Below, piece by piece: positions 1-9,054 of a stretch of 64,000 bases of DNA (its first letter is position 1; each line of letters opens with the position of its first letter). The stretch spans positions 558,001 through 622,000 of the forward strand of contig CAVZQK010000001.1 of NCBI GenBank assembly GCA_963777355.1, in the 5' to 3' direction. The notes below the pieces were generated by a model. It saw nothing but the letters and a program-made list of their open reading frames with translations. It was not told where the DNA came from and ran no database searches. A program made the translations under genes and the position numbers. This DNA is from DATJHM01 sp963777355. GTDB taxonomy: Bacteria; Chloroflexota; Ktedonobacteria; Ktedonobacterales; Ktedonobacteraceae.

Positions 1-266
1 TTCGCTTGAATGTTCCGCCAATGAGCGAGGAACGCCGTCGTGATCTGGTGAAATCTTTACATAAAAAGTTGGATGAGCACAAAGTTGCGGTGCGCAATGT
101 GCGCCGTGATATACAAGATAAGCTACGTGATCGTGAGAAAAAGAAGGAAGTTTCTGAGGATGAGCTGAAGCGTAGCACGGAACGGCTACAGAAGCTCACT
201 GACCGTTACATCGAAGAGATGGATAAGGTCGGTAAATCTAAAGAACTGGAGATTCTGGAGGTCTGA
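1..266 (+). CDS. frr: Ribosome recycling factor, C-terminal part (5' end outside window)
   Basis: Ribosome recycling factor splits post-termination 70S ribosomes together with EF-G in the cytoplasm. The frame is open from base 3, and about 87 residues are present, roughly the last half of the usual 185. The visible part has the family signature PPMSEERRRDLVK, followed by the charged helix RNVRRDIQDKL and the C-terminal helix ending at a TGA. The in-frame TTG at base 6 is an internal codon, not a start, because the family continues upstream of it. uppS follows after 2 bases, so the two are probably co-transcribed. This frr-uppS-cdsA-dxr-rseP order is common in bacteria. Confidence 0.93.
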   Translation, partial: RLNVPPMSEERRRDLVKSLHKKLDEHKVAVRNVRRDIQDKLRDREKKKEVSEDELKRSTERLQKLTDRYIEEMDKVGKSKELEILEV

Positions 267-268
267 TT

Positions 269-1061
269 TTGACCAAGATGCATGATCTCTTTTCCACGCA
301 AAAGGGGAAAGAGAGCATTTTAGCGCAGCCACAAATCGCTACACCTGAGCAAGAGAGTCGCCCTGTTCGCCACATTGCCATCATTATGGATGGCAATGGG
401 CGCTGGGCTTCAAAGCGGCACCTGCCACGCCTCGCGGGCCATAAGGCTGGCGTCAATGCCTTGCGCCGCGTCGTGGAAGCTGCCGCCGATGAAAATATTG
501 AGATGCTCAGTGTGTATGCCTTTTCAACCGAAAATTGGGGACGCCCTCGCTCGGAAGTTGATGGGTTGATGCGTCTGTTCTGGGAGACCATACGCTCAGA
601 TTTGGAGAAGTTACATCGCGATGGAGTGCGTCTGCGCCATCTTGGCCGGTTATACGATCTCTCTCCCGATATCCAGCAGGCTGTACGTGACTCAATGGAG
701 AAGACCCGCGCTAATACGCGTATTGGCCTCAATGTCTGTTTCAATTATGGTGGCCGCGCGGAACTGGTGGATGCCGTTCGCCAGATTATTGCCGATGGCA
801 AGTGTGTCGATTCTCATTACTGAAGAATTGATCAGTTCCTATCTCTATACGCGCGATCTGCCCGATCCTGACATGGTGATCCGCACCGCTGGTGAGATGC
901 GTGTGAGTAATTTCTTGCTCTGGCAGTCTGCCTATAGCGAGTATTATGCAACTCCGACGCTCTGGCCAGACTTTGGCCGCGAGGATCTGATTACTGCTCT
1001 TGAAAGCTTTCAGCAGCGCCAACGCCGTTTTGGGAAAATCTCTGTTTCTTCCACTCCGTAA
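269..1061 (+). CDS. uppS: Undecaprenyl diphosphate synthase, one internal frameshift
   Basis: This cis-prenyltransferase condenses isopentenyl diphosphate units onto farnesyl diphosphate to make the C55 carrier lipid for peptidoglycan and exopolysaccharide. The N-terminal frame shows IIMDGNGRWA with the catalytic Asp, the substrate motif GHKAG and YAFSTENWGRP, then stops at 823. The next frame continues with ITEELISSYLYTRDLPDPD, RTAGEMRVSNFLLWQ and YSEYYATPTLWPDF to the stop at 1061. Removing one C near 815 restores a single protein of about 263 residues. The usual RTSGE is RTAGE here. Because the gene is essential, a sequence error is more likely than a true pseudogene. Confidence 0.9.
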
Positions 1062-1072
1062 CTTTCATGCTG

Positions 1073-1078
1073 TATAAT
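1073..1078 (+). promoter_or_regulatory. Probable -10 box for cdsA leader
   Basis: A perfect TATAAT lies 12 bases after the uppS stop and about 190 bases before cdsA. No convincing -35 is visible at the expected spacing, so the call rests on the -10 alone. It would produce a long structured leader. Confidence 0.4.
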
Positions 1079-1100
1079 AGAGAGCAGTGAACAAACAGGT

Positions 1101-1123
1101 AGGACGGTTTATCCCACCGTCCT
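1101..1123 (+). terminator. Hairpin in uppS-cdsA gap, terminator or attenuator
   Basis: An 8-bp perfect stem (AGGACGGT with ACCGTCCT, 7-base loop) is followed by a T-rich stretch containing CGTTTTG. It may end uppS transcripts, or it may attenuate transcripts started at the TATAAT just upstream. Confidence 0.5.
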
Positions 1124-1172
1124 GCTTCGTTTTGACTCTCTTTCAAAGATCAACAAGAGAAAAGATGGACAG

Positions 1173-1253
1173 AGGATGTCGGGGAATCATCAGGTAGCAA
1201 GCCGAGCGTGCTCCCATTTTTTCCTCCCCAACGCTAAAGGGCAGGGACATCCA
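1173..1253 (+). promoter_or_regulatory. Structured leader candidate upstream of cdsA
   Basis: GGATGTC near 1173 pairs with GACATCC at 1247-1253 and closes an element of about 80 bases. Inside it AGCGT pairs with ACGCT around a pyrimidine-rich loop. The closing strand ends just before the cdsA ribosome-binding site (GGAGAT), so folding could affect initiation. I do not recognise a known riboswitch class here. Confidence 0.3.
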
Positions 1254-1263
1254 AAATGGAGAT

Positions 1264-2199
1264 ATGGTGAATTGTTTGCAAGGAGCCGATGAAGATCTAC
1301 AATCGGGTGCGCCCGAAGTACAGGAAACGAAGAAACAGAAGCAGTCAGTCGCTCAACGCTGGCTGACCGCTCTGGTTGCTATACCTATTGTTTTGTTGTT
1401 TGTCTGGTTTGGCGGTTGGGCGGCCTTCGCTGCTACTCTCCTCGCTCTGGTATTATGCACCGTTGAACTACACAATATGTTATCTCATGCAGGGTATCGC
1501 CCTCTGACCTGGGTGAGCTTTGCTCTGAGTACCCTCTTTCTGCTTGCTGCGATGCTTCCTTCTCCAATTCGTCTTTTACTCCTGGAGTGGGGCTTTGGGG
1601 CCGCGCTGCTGCTCTCCTTTCTTTTTCTGTTTTTGCGGAAGCAACTGGATGGAGCGCTTGTGGATTGGGCCTTGACTCTGGCAATCTCGCTGTATCTTGG
1701 TTGGTCGATGAGCTGTTTCCTCTTGCTACGCGGCTATCAGCCTGGCACGCTCCAGTTTGCGCCGAGCTTTCTCTTCTCTTTACCTGCTGGCGGCTGGTGG
1801 CTCCTCTTTGTTATGTTGGGGGTCTGGGGCTGTGATAGCGCGGCATTTTTTACGGGTCGCTACTTTGGCCGCCACAAGCTGGCCCCCAAGATTAGTCCTG
1901 CCAAAACCTGGGAGGGGTTTGTGGGTGGTATGGCTCTGGCGGTGATTGCGGCTCTCGTGCTGACGGTTGCTCAACTGGGTGTGCCCTGGTATTTGGCGAT
2001 TGTTTTTGGCCTCTTGCTTGGTGGTGCCGCTGTTCTGGGAGATCTTGCTGAATCGTTAATGAAGCGGCAGACACACGTCAAAGATAGTGGACAGTTGTTG
2101 CCTGGTCACGGTGGGATGCTGGATCGTGTTGATAGTCTGATCTTTGCTGTAGTTGTGGTATATGCATGTGCTCAGTTGCTTCCCTTTCTCGTAAGGTAA
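1264..2199 (+). CDS. cdsA: Phosphatidate cytidylyltransferase
   Basis: CdsA makes CDP-diacylglycerol from phosphatidate and CTP in the inner membrane, the entry point to phospholipids. The 311-residue protein begins with a short charged cytoplasmic segment (about 1-33). About eight hydrophobic helices follow, such as WLTALVAIPIVLLFVWFGGW. The C-terminal catalytic signature is complete: SPAKTWEGFVGG near residue 213, then KDSGQLLPGHGGMLDRVDSL with the metal-binding Asp residues. The ATG is preceded by GGAG at good spacing. It lies between uppS and dxr as in many bacteria, but both flanks carry their own promoter signals. Confidence 0.96.
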   Translation: MVNCLQGADEDLQSGAPEVQETKKQKQSVAQRWLTALVAIPIVLLFVWFGGWAAFAATLLALVLCTVELHNMLSHAGYRPLTWVSFALSTLFLLAAMLPSPIRLLLLEWGFGAALLLSFLFLFLRKQLDGALVDWALTLAISLYLGWSMSCFLLLRGYQPGTLQFAPSFLFSLPAGGWWLLFVMLGVWGCDSAAFFTGRYFGRHKLAPKISPAKTWEGFVGGMALAVIAALVLTVAQLGVPWYLAIVFGLLLGGAAVLGDLAESLMKRQTHVKDSGQLLPGHGGMLDRVDSLIFAVVVVYACAQLLPFLVR

Positions 2200-2278
2200 T
2201 TGGTCCCCAGCTCGTTCTTATCTGTAGAGGCACTTGTCCTTGCCTGATAGCTTGCTGAGCGGTTTCCTGGTAGTGCTA

Positions 2279-2287
2279 TGCTATAAT
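2279..2287 (+). promoter_or_regulatory. Extended -10 promoter upstream of dxr
   Basis: TGCTATAAT is an extended -10 (TG, one base, TATAAT). No consensus -35 is present. The predicted transcript starts near 2294 and begins with the perfect hairpin at 2296-2323. Confidence 0.5.
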
Positions 2288-2295
2288 TTGAGTAA

Positions 2296-2323
2296 TAAAG
2301 AGTGAACCAAATTTCACTCTTTA
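2296..2323 (+). other. Perfect 11-bp hairpin in dxr leader
   Basis: TAAAGAGTGAA at 2296-2306 pairs with TTCACTCTTTA at 2313-2323 around a 6-base loop, between the -10 box and the dxr start. It has no T-run after it, so an mRNA stabiliser or a dyad operator fits better than a terminator. Confidence 0.5.
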
Positions 2324-2365
2324 GCTAGATGGGCAGGATAACTTCTGCTTAAGGTTTTGATAGTT

Positions 2366-3553
2366 ATGACCACTTTTCCGAAACGAATAGCTGTACTTGG
2401 AAGTACGGGCTCCATTGGACGGCAGACGCTGGATGTTGTGCGCAGTTTTCCAGATCATTTCCAGGTAGTTGCCCTGGCCGCTCGCAGCAATGTCTCCCTT
2501 CTGGCACAACAGGCGCAAGAATTTCAGCCAGCGCTGGTATCGTGCTTTGCCGATACTCCTGAAGTGGAGGCAAAGGCGCGTGCGATGCTGCCTGGTGTGT
2601 TGATTGGTGAGCAGGGCCTGTTGGAGGTAGCGACCCATCCTGATGTTGATGTGGTAGTAGCGGCAACGTCTGGCCTGGTTGGCCTGCGTCCCACCCTGGC
2701 TGCTATTGGCGCGGGAAAGGCGATTGCGCTGGCGAATAAAGAAACTCTGGTGATGGCCGGCCATCTGGTGATGAATGCTGCACGGCGGGCTAATGTGCCG
2801 ATTCTGCCGGTGGATAGCGAGCATAGTGCGATCTGGCAATGCCTACGCGGTGAAAATGCGCGTGATATTCAGCGTTTATTCGTTACCGCTTCTGGTGGTC
2901 CATTTCGCCAGACTCCTCTTGAAGAGTTGAAATCTGTGACTGTCGAGCAGGCGCTGGCGCATCCAACCTGGCGTATGGGTCCAAAGATTACTATCGATTC
3001 CTCGACATTGATGAATAAGGGTCTGGAGGTCATTGAGGCGCACTGGCTTTTTGCTATGACCTATGAGCAGATAGAGGTTGTGGTGCAGCCGGAGAGTATT
3101 ATTCATTCGATGGTTGAGTTTGTGGATGGCTCTATTAAAATGCAGGCCAGCCTCCCCAGTATGCATATCCCGATTATGAATGCCTTGAGCTACCCTGAGC
3201 GCTTAGCTGGTACTAACAGTGGTCTGATTCGTGAATTGCGCTGGAAAGAGATTGCTGCGCTCCATTTTGCGGATCTTGATCTGGAGCGCTTTCCGTGTTT
3301 CCGTCTGGCTATTGAAGCAGGTCGTCGTGGCGGCACCTATCCCAGTGCTTTAGTGGGTGCCGATGAAGAAGCGGTTGAACTCTTCTTGCATAGCGAGATC
3401 TCCTATCTGGGTATTGCGGAGCTAATCGAGGGTGTTCTGGAACGTCACCAATCCGTTGCGCAGCCAGACGTGGCAACGACTTTAGATGCCTGTGCCTGGG
3501 CCAGACGTACTGTTCGCGACCTTTGGCGCAAACGGATAGGTGCTAAAAAGTAA
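2366..3553 (+). CDS. dxr: 1-deoxy-D-xylulose 5-phosphate reductoisomerase
   Basis: Dxr converts DXP to 2-C-methylerythritol 4-phosphate with NADPH, the committed step of the MEP isoprenoid pathway. The roughly 395-residue protein starts with the nucleotide-binding loop LGSTGSIG (about residues 11-18). It has LANKETLVMAG, the metal and substrate region PVDSEHSAIWQ, the flexible-loop motif TASGGPF, and HPTWRMGPKITIDSSTLMNKGLE, all typical of the family. ATG 2366 is preferred over the in-frame TTG 9 bases upstream because the family begins close to KRIAVLGSTG. ispG, a later enzyme of the same pathway, is two genes downstream. Confidence 0.97.
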   Translation: MTTFPKRIAVLGSTGSIGRQTLDVVRSFPDHFQVVALAARSNVSLLAQQAQEFQPALVSCFADTPEVEAKARAMLPGVLIGEQGLLEVATHPDVDVVVAATSGLVGLRPTLAAIGAGKAIALANKETLVMAGHLVMNAARRANVPILPVDSEHSAIWQCLRGENARDIQRLFVTASGGPFRQTPLEELKSVTVEQALAHPTWRMGPKITIDSSTLMNKGLEVIEAHWLFAMTYEQIEVVVQPESIIHSMVEFVDGSIKMQASLPSMHIPIMNALSYPERLAGTNSGLIRELRWKEIAALHFADLDLERFPCFRLAIEAGRRGGTYPSALVGADEEAVELFLHSEISYLGIAELIEGVLERHQSVAQPDVATTLDACAWARRTVRDLWRKRIGAKK

Positions 3554-3674
3554 TAAAGAACGTTTTTAATAAGGGTGAGCTGGTTGCATGGCGATAGTCT
3601 GGAAGCAGCTCCTACATAGAAAATATATAGGATCACGTTATGATAAGGGAGTTTGTAAGAAGGATAAGAAGGGT

Positions 3675-4901
3675 ATGAATTACTGGTACTTTCTCGCAGC
3701 TATTCCAGTTTTTGGCATACTTGTGCTGGTTCATGAATTTGGGCATTTTATTACTGCAAAGTGGGCCGGTATTCGCGTAGAGGAATTCGGCCTGGGCTTT
3801 CCTCCTGCCTTGATTGGTTTTCGTAAACGAGATCGGGGAGGATGGGAAGTACTCTGGTTTGGACGTCAACGTGATGGTGAATTAACCGGTCCACAGAATC
3901 CATTCGCTGGTACAAGCGGTGGCCCTGGCTCTCTGGCTGATGATTCACAGACTCCGCATCATACTATCTATTCTCTGAACCTGTTGCCAATCGGTGGTTT
4001 TGTACGTATGCCTGGCGAGAGCGGTGATATTGTAGATGAGAATGGGAACTACGATGAGGGCAGCTTTGCGGCTAAATCCGCTGGAAAGCGCATTATTGTG
4101 CTCGTTGCCGGTGTGATTATGAACTTCTTGCTGGCCATTGTCCTTTTTACCATTGCCTATGGTCTGGGAGAGCCAACCTATCCTGCGCAACTGGATCAGG
4201 TGTTGCCCAATTCGCCAGCGGCGGCGGCAGGATTGAAGAGTGGCGATACTGTGGTGGCAATCAATGGCCAGCCGGTAACCGATTATGATACGATGCATAC
4301 CAGTGTCACGGCTGTTATTGCGAATGCCGTTGCAAAAAATAAAACCTTACAGAATACTCCTGTTGAGGTAACGTACCGCCACCAGGGTTCAAATACAAAC
4401 GTCACGACCACTGTAAATGCACGCACTCCCGCAAATCCGGGCTTTAAAAATGGAGCACTGGGCGTCACCGGGAAAATCGTCTATGTCAAATCACCGCTCT
4501 GGCAGGCTCCATTCAAAGGTATTGCCCATACATTTGATGTGACCAGCCAGTTTTTTGTGGCGATAGGGCAGATGATTAGGGGAGTAATACAACCGAGCTT
4601 TGTCGGGCCGGTTGGCATTGTGCAGATTACCGGCGATGTTGCCCAGGCGGTTCCCAGCGTCGGGTGGTTCCCAATTCTTAGCCTTGTCTCGGTTTTAAGT
4701 CTCAATTTAGCGATAGTCAATATATTGCCTTTCCCCGCTTTGGACGGTGGCCGCATCGTACTTGTGTTGATTGAAATTGTACGCGGCGGCAAACGTTTGA
4801 AGCCGGAACGTGAAGGTATTATTAATCTCATTGGTTTTGCGTTATTGCTAACTCTCATGGTGGTTGTCACGGTAAATGATGTCACTCATTGGGGAAAGTA
4901 A
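3675..4901 (+). CDS. rseP: Site-2 intramembrane zinc metalloprotease, RseP family
   Basis: This membrane-embedded protease cuts transmembrane substrates such as anti-sigma factors and signal peptide remnants. About 408 residues follow ATG 3675, which I chose over the upstream ATG 3588 because the first helix NYWYFLAAIPVFGILVLV then leads directly into the zinc motif HEFGH (residues 20-24). A PDZ domain lies at about 175-260 (NSPAAAAGLKSGDTVVAINGQPV). The C-terminal motif FPALDGGR near residue 355 provides the third zinc ligand. An insertion of about 60 polar residues follows the first helix. It lies between dxr and ispG, the usual place for rseP. Confidence 0.93.
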   Translation: MNYWYFLAAIPVFGILVLVHEFGHFITAKWAGIRVEEFGLGFPPALIGFRKRDRGGWEVLWFGRQRDGELTGPQNPFAGTSGGPGSLADDSQTPHHTIYSLNLLPIGGFVRMPGESGDIVDENGNYDEGSFAAKSAGKRIIVLVAGVIMNFLLAIVLFTIAYGLGEPTYPAQLDQVLPNSPAAAAGLKSGDTVVAINGQPVTDYDTMHTSVTAVIANAVAKNKTLQNTPVEVTYRHQGSNTNVTTTVNARTPANPGFKNGALGVTGKIVYVKSPLWQAPFKGIAHTFDVTSQFFVAIGQMIRGVIQPSFVGPVGIVQITGDVAQAVPSVGWFPILSLVSVLSLNLAIVNILPFPALDGGRIVLVLIEIVRGGKRLKPEREGIINLIGFALLLTLMVVVTVNDVTHWGK

Positions 4902-4920
4902 ACTGGAGTAATAGTTTATT

Positions 4921-6156
4921 ATGCGGAAGAAAACGCGACAAATTCATGTTGGAAATGTAGCAATTGGTGGTGATGCACCCATTTCAGTACAATCAATGAC
5001 CACGACCTATACGCGTAATGTGGAATCTACGGTGGCCCAGATTCTGCGCCTGGAAGAGGTGGGTTGCGAGATTGTGCGTGTGGCGGTGCCAGAGATGGAA
5101 GATGCGTATGTCCTCGGCGAGATTAAACGCCGTATCCATATACCTCTTGTGGCCGATATTCACTATAATCCTCAGCTTGCCCTGGAGGCTATTCGCCAGG
5201 GTACTGATAAGATCCGTATTAATCCCGGTAACCTGCTTCAGGGACGTAAGTCGATGGAGCAGATTGTGCTCGCGGCCAAAGAGCGCGGCGTTGCTATGCG
5301 GATCGGCGTCAACTCCGGTTCGATTGATGCAATAGATAAAGTTGCCCAGATGCAGCGCGTTCAGGTTCGTCTGCGCGATGATGGGACGCTGGAGCGCAGT
5401 GATCCTGCTGAGGCGCGGCGGAAAGAGCGGGAGCATCTGGCCGAGCGTATGGTCAATCGGGCTCTAGAATATATTAGCTGGTGCGAAGAGCTGGACTATC
5501 ACGAGTTGGATGTCTCTTTGAAGTCTTCCGCTGTCTTGACTGCGGTTGAGGCCTATCGCCGCTTCTCGCAGGTTTCAGATTATCCTCTGCACCTGGGCAT
5601 TACTGAGGCCGGTACTCTGGTGTCTGGTGCCGTAAAATCTGCGGTTGGCCTGGGAATGTTGCTGGCCGAGGGCATTGGTGATACCATGCGTGTCAGCTTG
5701 AGTGCCGAGCCAGAGGAGGAGATTCCTGTCGCCTTCGAGATTCTGCGCTCGCTCGAACTGCGCAATCGTGGCGTTACTTTTGTCTCCTGCCCTTCGTGTG
5801 GACGCGTCGAAATCGACGTTATCAGTGTTGCCAACGAAGTAGAGAAGCGTCTAACAAAAGTGCAGACGCCTATCCAGGTTGCCGTCATGGGCTGTGTCGT
5901 AAACGGTCCTGGCGAGTCGCGAGATGCAGACGTTGGTCTTGCTGGTGGGAAAGGCAAAGGCGTCATCTTCCGTAAGGGCGAAGTCGTGAAAACCGTTCCC
6001 GAAAGCCAATTTCTGGATGCTGTCCTGCGCGAGGTCGCTAGCCTCTTGCCAGAGCACGAAGCGCGTATCGTTTATCCTGAAGGCGGCATCCAGGATGTTG
6101 CTGGTACCCATCGTACCCGCGAAGAAGGGATGAATCTACCAATCCTGCAACGCTAA
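4921..6156 (+). CDS. ispG: 4-hydroxy-3-methylbut-2-enyl diphosphate synthase
   Basis: IspG is a 4Fe-4S enzyme that reduces MEcPP to HMBPP in the MEP pathway. The 411-residue protein begins with TRQIHVGNVAIGGDAPISVQSMTT, the usual TIM-barrel opening. Cluster ligands are visible as CPSCGR (near residues 291 and 294) and GCVVNGPGESRDADVG (near 325). Its length fits the two-domain bacterial form, with a short extra C-terminal tail. It starts 19 bases after rseP, so it is probably in the same operon. A strong hairpin follows the stop. Confidence 0.97.
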   Translation: MRKKTRQIHVGNVAIGGDAPISVQSMTTTYTRNVESTVAQILRLEEVGCEIVRVAVPEMEDAYVLGEIKRRIHIPLVADIHYNPQLALEAIRQGTDKIRINPGNLLQGRKSMEQIVLAAKERGVAMRIGVNSGSIDAIDKVAQMQRVQVRLRDDGTLERSDPAEARRKEREHLAERMVNRALEYISWCEELDYHELDVSLKSSAVLTAVEAYRRFSQVSDYPLHLGITEAGTLVSGAVKSAVGLGMLLAEGIGDTMRVSLSAEPEEEIPVAFEILRSLELRNRGVTFVSCPSCGRVEIDVISVANEVEKRLTKVQTPIQVAVMGCVVNGPGESRDADVGLAGGKGKGVIFRKGEVVKTVPESQFLDAVLREVASLLPEHEARIVYPEGGIQDVAGTHRTREEGMNLPILQR

Positions 6157-6174
6157 TCGTTTCCAGATATCAAA

Positions 6175-6216
6175 AAGCGCCAGCTCTTTCGCATACTCAG
6201 AGAAGGGCTGGCGCTT
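6175..6216. terminator. Bidirectional terminator hairpin after ispG
   Basis: A perfect 10-bp stem, AAGCGCCAGC with GCTGGCGCTT, encloses a 22-base loop. The plus side is followed by ATTT. Read on the minus strand the stem is followed by TTTTTG. It lies between ispG and the 3' end of the group II intron. Confidence 0.65.
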
Positions 6217-6358
6217 ATTTGTAAAAGAGAGACGAATATGATAGGGTAGATGACCAGCGCGGTATTCCTTATGGAACCCGTTTCCAATCGCCTCCCCCGA
6301 ATGAAGTAGGATACCGACGAGGTACCTTCTCATGGGCCTTTTTCGTTACCCTCTTCCC

Positions 6359-6392
6359 GAACCGGACTGGAACCTTTCAATTCATCCGGCTC
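6359..6392 (-). ncRNA. Domain V of intron 1
   Basis: This is a 34-base catalytic hairpin. GAGCCGGA pairs with TCCGGTTC at the base, the upper helix GAATT pairs with GGTTC, the tetraloop is GAAA and a two-base bulge sits on the 3' side. It matches the group II domain V plan. The frame-corrected HNH reading frame ends inside it (TGA at 6379-6377). Confidence 0.85.
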
Positions 6393-8212
6393 TCCGGTCC
6401 CTGTTTCCGAAATGATGCGGTTGGTGTTCCTGCATGAATGTTTTCATGGCACTTACGGCACACCACTAAGCGTTTTGCGCCGTCTTGCTGCCATCTGTTT
6501 CATCCATACAGGTTTTTCTTTTCTTCCCGGCTTCTCTAGATCAGCCAGTTTGCGGATATGGTGAACTTCTACACGCTCTTTTGAGCCGCAGAGTTCACAG
6601 TGATCCGCAAGCACTCGTTTGAGAAGTTCGCTGCGGTTGGTCATGAAGAAATTGAGGTCGATGATCGACAAGGATTGCTTCTTGCTTTCGTTTCAGGGGA
6701 ATGCCTCCAAATTGGGCGACAAGCGGTTTCTTGCCTTCGTCTCGATGGATCACCACCTGGAAGCATTTTCTTGGGCCATAGGCAGTCTCGCGTTGTTGGC
6801 TTTGTACTTGCTGGGCCATTGCCGCAACTGAGGACTTATGCTTGCCTGCCAAGCGTTTTGAGCAGCGACGTTTCTGCTACCCATTGCAATTTGCCGAACC
6901 AGACCAACATTGTGAGCTAAGAGATAATACTGGACGATGCCTCGATATTCAGCTTGATATTTGCTGACAATGCTGTAATCACTGTCATCAAGCAGTTGAG
7001 CCCGTTGGGCTGGTTTTCCGCGTTGCATGTAGAACGCACATTTTTGTTCAATGACTTCCTTTGGGACTCGTAATCCAATCGTTTCGTTGACTTGTCGTTG
7101 GCCTCGACGGTCGAGTTTGTCATCGGCGTGTTGGATGACGATTTGATAGCCGAGAAATTTTGCTGCTCCCGTTCGAGCATGCGTAATCAGCGTTTTCTCC
7201 TCGGACAGTTCCAGCTTGAGGGTCTCACGCAAGAAATCTCTAATGGTCGCATTTGATCTGCCTCGGCTTCTGCCTTTGGACCACTGAAACCAAGTACCCA
7301 ATCATCGGCATATCGTCGTGTAACGAAGTCTGCGATAATCGGGATCTTGTGGGTCTTGGCTTGGGAGTTTTCGGAGTTGCTTTCGCAACATCTCGAACTG
7401 CTTGCCGGTCCCCTCGACGCTTGGCACGGGCTATGGCATTCTCGAAGACGTTCGTAAGCTGGATTTGTTGGTCCTGCGTCTTTCCTCGATTGTACTTCGG
7501 CATCAAAACTGTTTCGACAAATCGTGTCGAATTTATCCAGGTAGATATTACTCAAAATGGGGCTGCATACTCCACCTTGCGGTGCTCCGCTGAGCGTTTC
7601 ATGCCAGCGCCATTCTTCTAAGATAACCTGCCTGGAGCATGTACCGGATGAGCCGCAGAAATCGATTATCGTGGATGTGTTCACTCAGGATATCTCAGAA
7701 GGACTTCATGATCCAATCTCCCAAAACAATCGGAAATATCGCCCTTCAATGAACCAATGAACGCCTTTCCAGCCATGGACAATTTCGCTCAAGGCGCTGT
7801 GACATCCCCGTCCTGGGCGAAATCCATGCGAATGATCGCTAAAGCGAGGTTCAAAGTAGGCATCGAGAAACTTGCCGTACCACTTCTTGCATCACTTTTG
7901 ACGACCAGGAAGGCAATCCAAGCGGCCGTAAGTTTCCCGATTCGTTTGGGTATGTAGATCCGTTTCACGGGAGTCCATCGCCACCGTTCCTGACGGATGA
8001 GGTCAATCATGGTTTTGATTTTCTCGCGTGACATGCCATCCACTGTTTCTCCTGTCGTATCTGGCGTCATGGCTCCCTCATTGGAGTACAGACGTGCATA
8101 CGCTTGAAAGTACAACTGTGGATTGTAGAGTTGTCGATACAGATTCTTGTAACGGTAATCCTCGTTCTCCGCGATTTCGGATGATACTCAGGACTGTTGT
8201 GGCGTCCTGCAT
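6377..8212 (-). pseudogene. Reverse transcriptase/maturase with HNH domain of intron 1, multiply frameshifted
   Basis: This is the intron-encoded protein that would splice and reverse-transcribe intron 1. Pieces in different frames give the family order. The N-terminus SIIRNRGERGLPLQ starts at ATG 8212, followed by QAYARLYSNEGAMTPDTTGE, and RWTPVKRIYIPKRIGKL. Next come GAPQGGVCSPILSNIYLDKFD and the active site RYADDWVLGFSGP. The maturase region TGAAKFLGYQI is followed by an HNH module with CELCGS, VEVHHIRKLADL and, after a shift, VVCRKCHENIH. At least five frame changes occur. Either the gene is decayed or this stretch carries base-calling errors. If the frames were restored, the RT and HNH key residues would be intact. 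Confidence 0.82.
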
Positions 8213-8745
8213 TTCGCATACCTCTCTTTACTGAGTATCTAGGTCCCTGTGCTCCTTTGCCCTGTGTACCGTTTTCCGGTACTCCCTGGTGGGACGTGAC
8301 TCCCACGACTCATATGAGCACTCTGTTACCTTAAAGGTCGCCCTTCGTAGGTAATCCCGTGGTACGTCTTTGAGATACGTTCTAGCCTCACTTTAGGGTC
8401 CTCCACTCATCCCTTGATCTGACCTCGTTGGTCTTCTTTCACATTCAGGGAGTGCATCAGCCTCACGGTTCATGCCAATACAGCATGTGACATCGTTTTC
8501 AAGCATTCTTCCGATGGGTGCGTCACATACACCAAGTCGGGATTGGGGTTCAGGCAGTTTAGCTTTACCCGTGGTGAGCGAGCCATACGGTAGCCATGTC
8601 CTACAACGCCTTCGGACATGCTCCGCTTTCCCAACATGCTCTTGTTCCGTTTGGCTTTCGCCGCCGGGTGAGTTGGTAGCTCAAGAACTTCTCCCTAGTT
8701 CTTCCTGTCTGCGACAGGGATATCTCAAAGCGCCTCACGGCGCAC

Positions 8746-8777
8746 ACCGGACAGGCATCTTTCAAGGTATCCGGCTC
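8746..8777 (-). ncRNA. 5' 32 bases of domain V of host intron 2, split by intron 1
   Basis: GAGCCGGA at the 5' side (8777-8770), a GAAA tetraloop and GTCCGGT up to 8746 make 32 of 34 domain V bases. The last two, TC, are at 6300-6299 beyond intron 1. The basal 8-bp helix is perfect once rejoined. The upper helix has mismatches, so the host may be inactive. Confidence 0.8.
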
Positions 8778-9046
8778 TCCAAAGATACTGACTTTTGTCC
8801 TAAGCGACCTTAACAATCATAATAATAGAAACTCTTCTACTTTTGCACTTCACTCTTTCATAGAAATAGTACTAGGATAACTCACCTGGAAGCATGGGTT
8901 TTCTAGGGTCGTATGCCAGTTCTGAAACTTTTAGTCCATCATAGGTACCATTATGAATTTTCTTGTGGCACTTTTGGCACACAGGAATTTGTTTTCGATT
9001 AAGCTTCACTAAGAGATTAGTAAAGCCTTGTGTTCGCTTGCTGGCC

Positions 9047-9054
9047 GTTTTCCG
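9047..9054. repeat. Target-site duplication, left copy
   Basis: GTTTTCCG is identical to 10635-10642 and directly abuts the insertion sequence end. Confidence 0.85.

Larger units (their letters stand above)
6301..8745 (-). mobile_element. Nested group II intron (intron 1) inside domain V of intron 2
   Basis: The intron is 2445 bases long. Its 5' end is the canonical GTGCG (minus strand, 8745-8741) and its 3' end is CTTCAT (6306-6301). A 34-base domain V lies at 6359-6392. Joining the flanks, ...GTCCGGT (ending at 8746) and TCGGGGG (from 6300), recreates the closing GGTTC of the host intron's domain V, which fixes both boundaries to the base. The reading frame for a reverse transcriptase with HNH domain occupies 8212-6377 but is broken by many frameshifts. 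Domain I fills 8213-8745. Confidence 0.85.

Noticed and set aside
1173..1253. Known riboswitch before cdsA
   Set aside because: I compared the visible conserved bases with the cyclic-di-GMP, TPP, cobalamin and ZTP patterns I know, and none fits.
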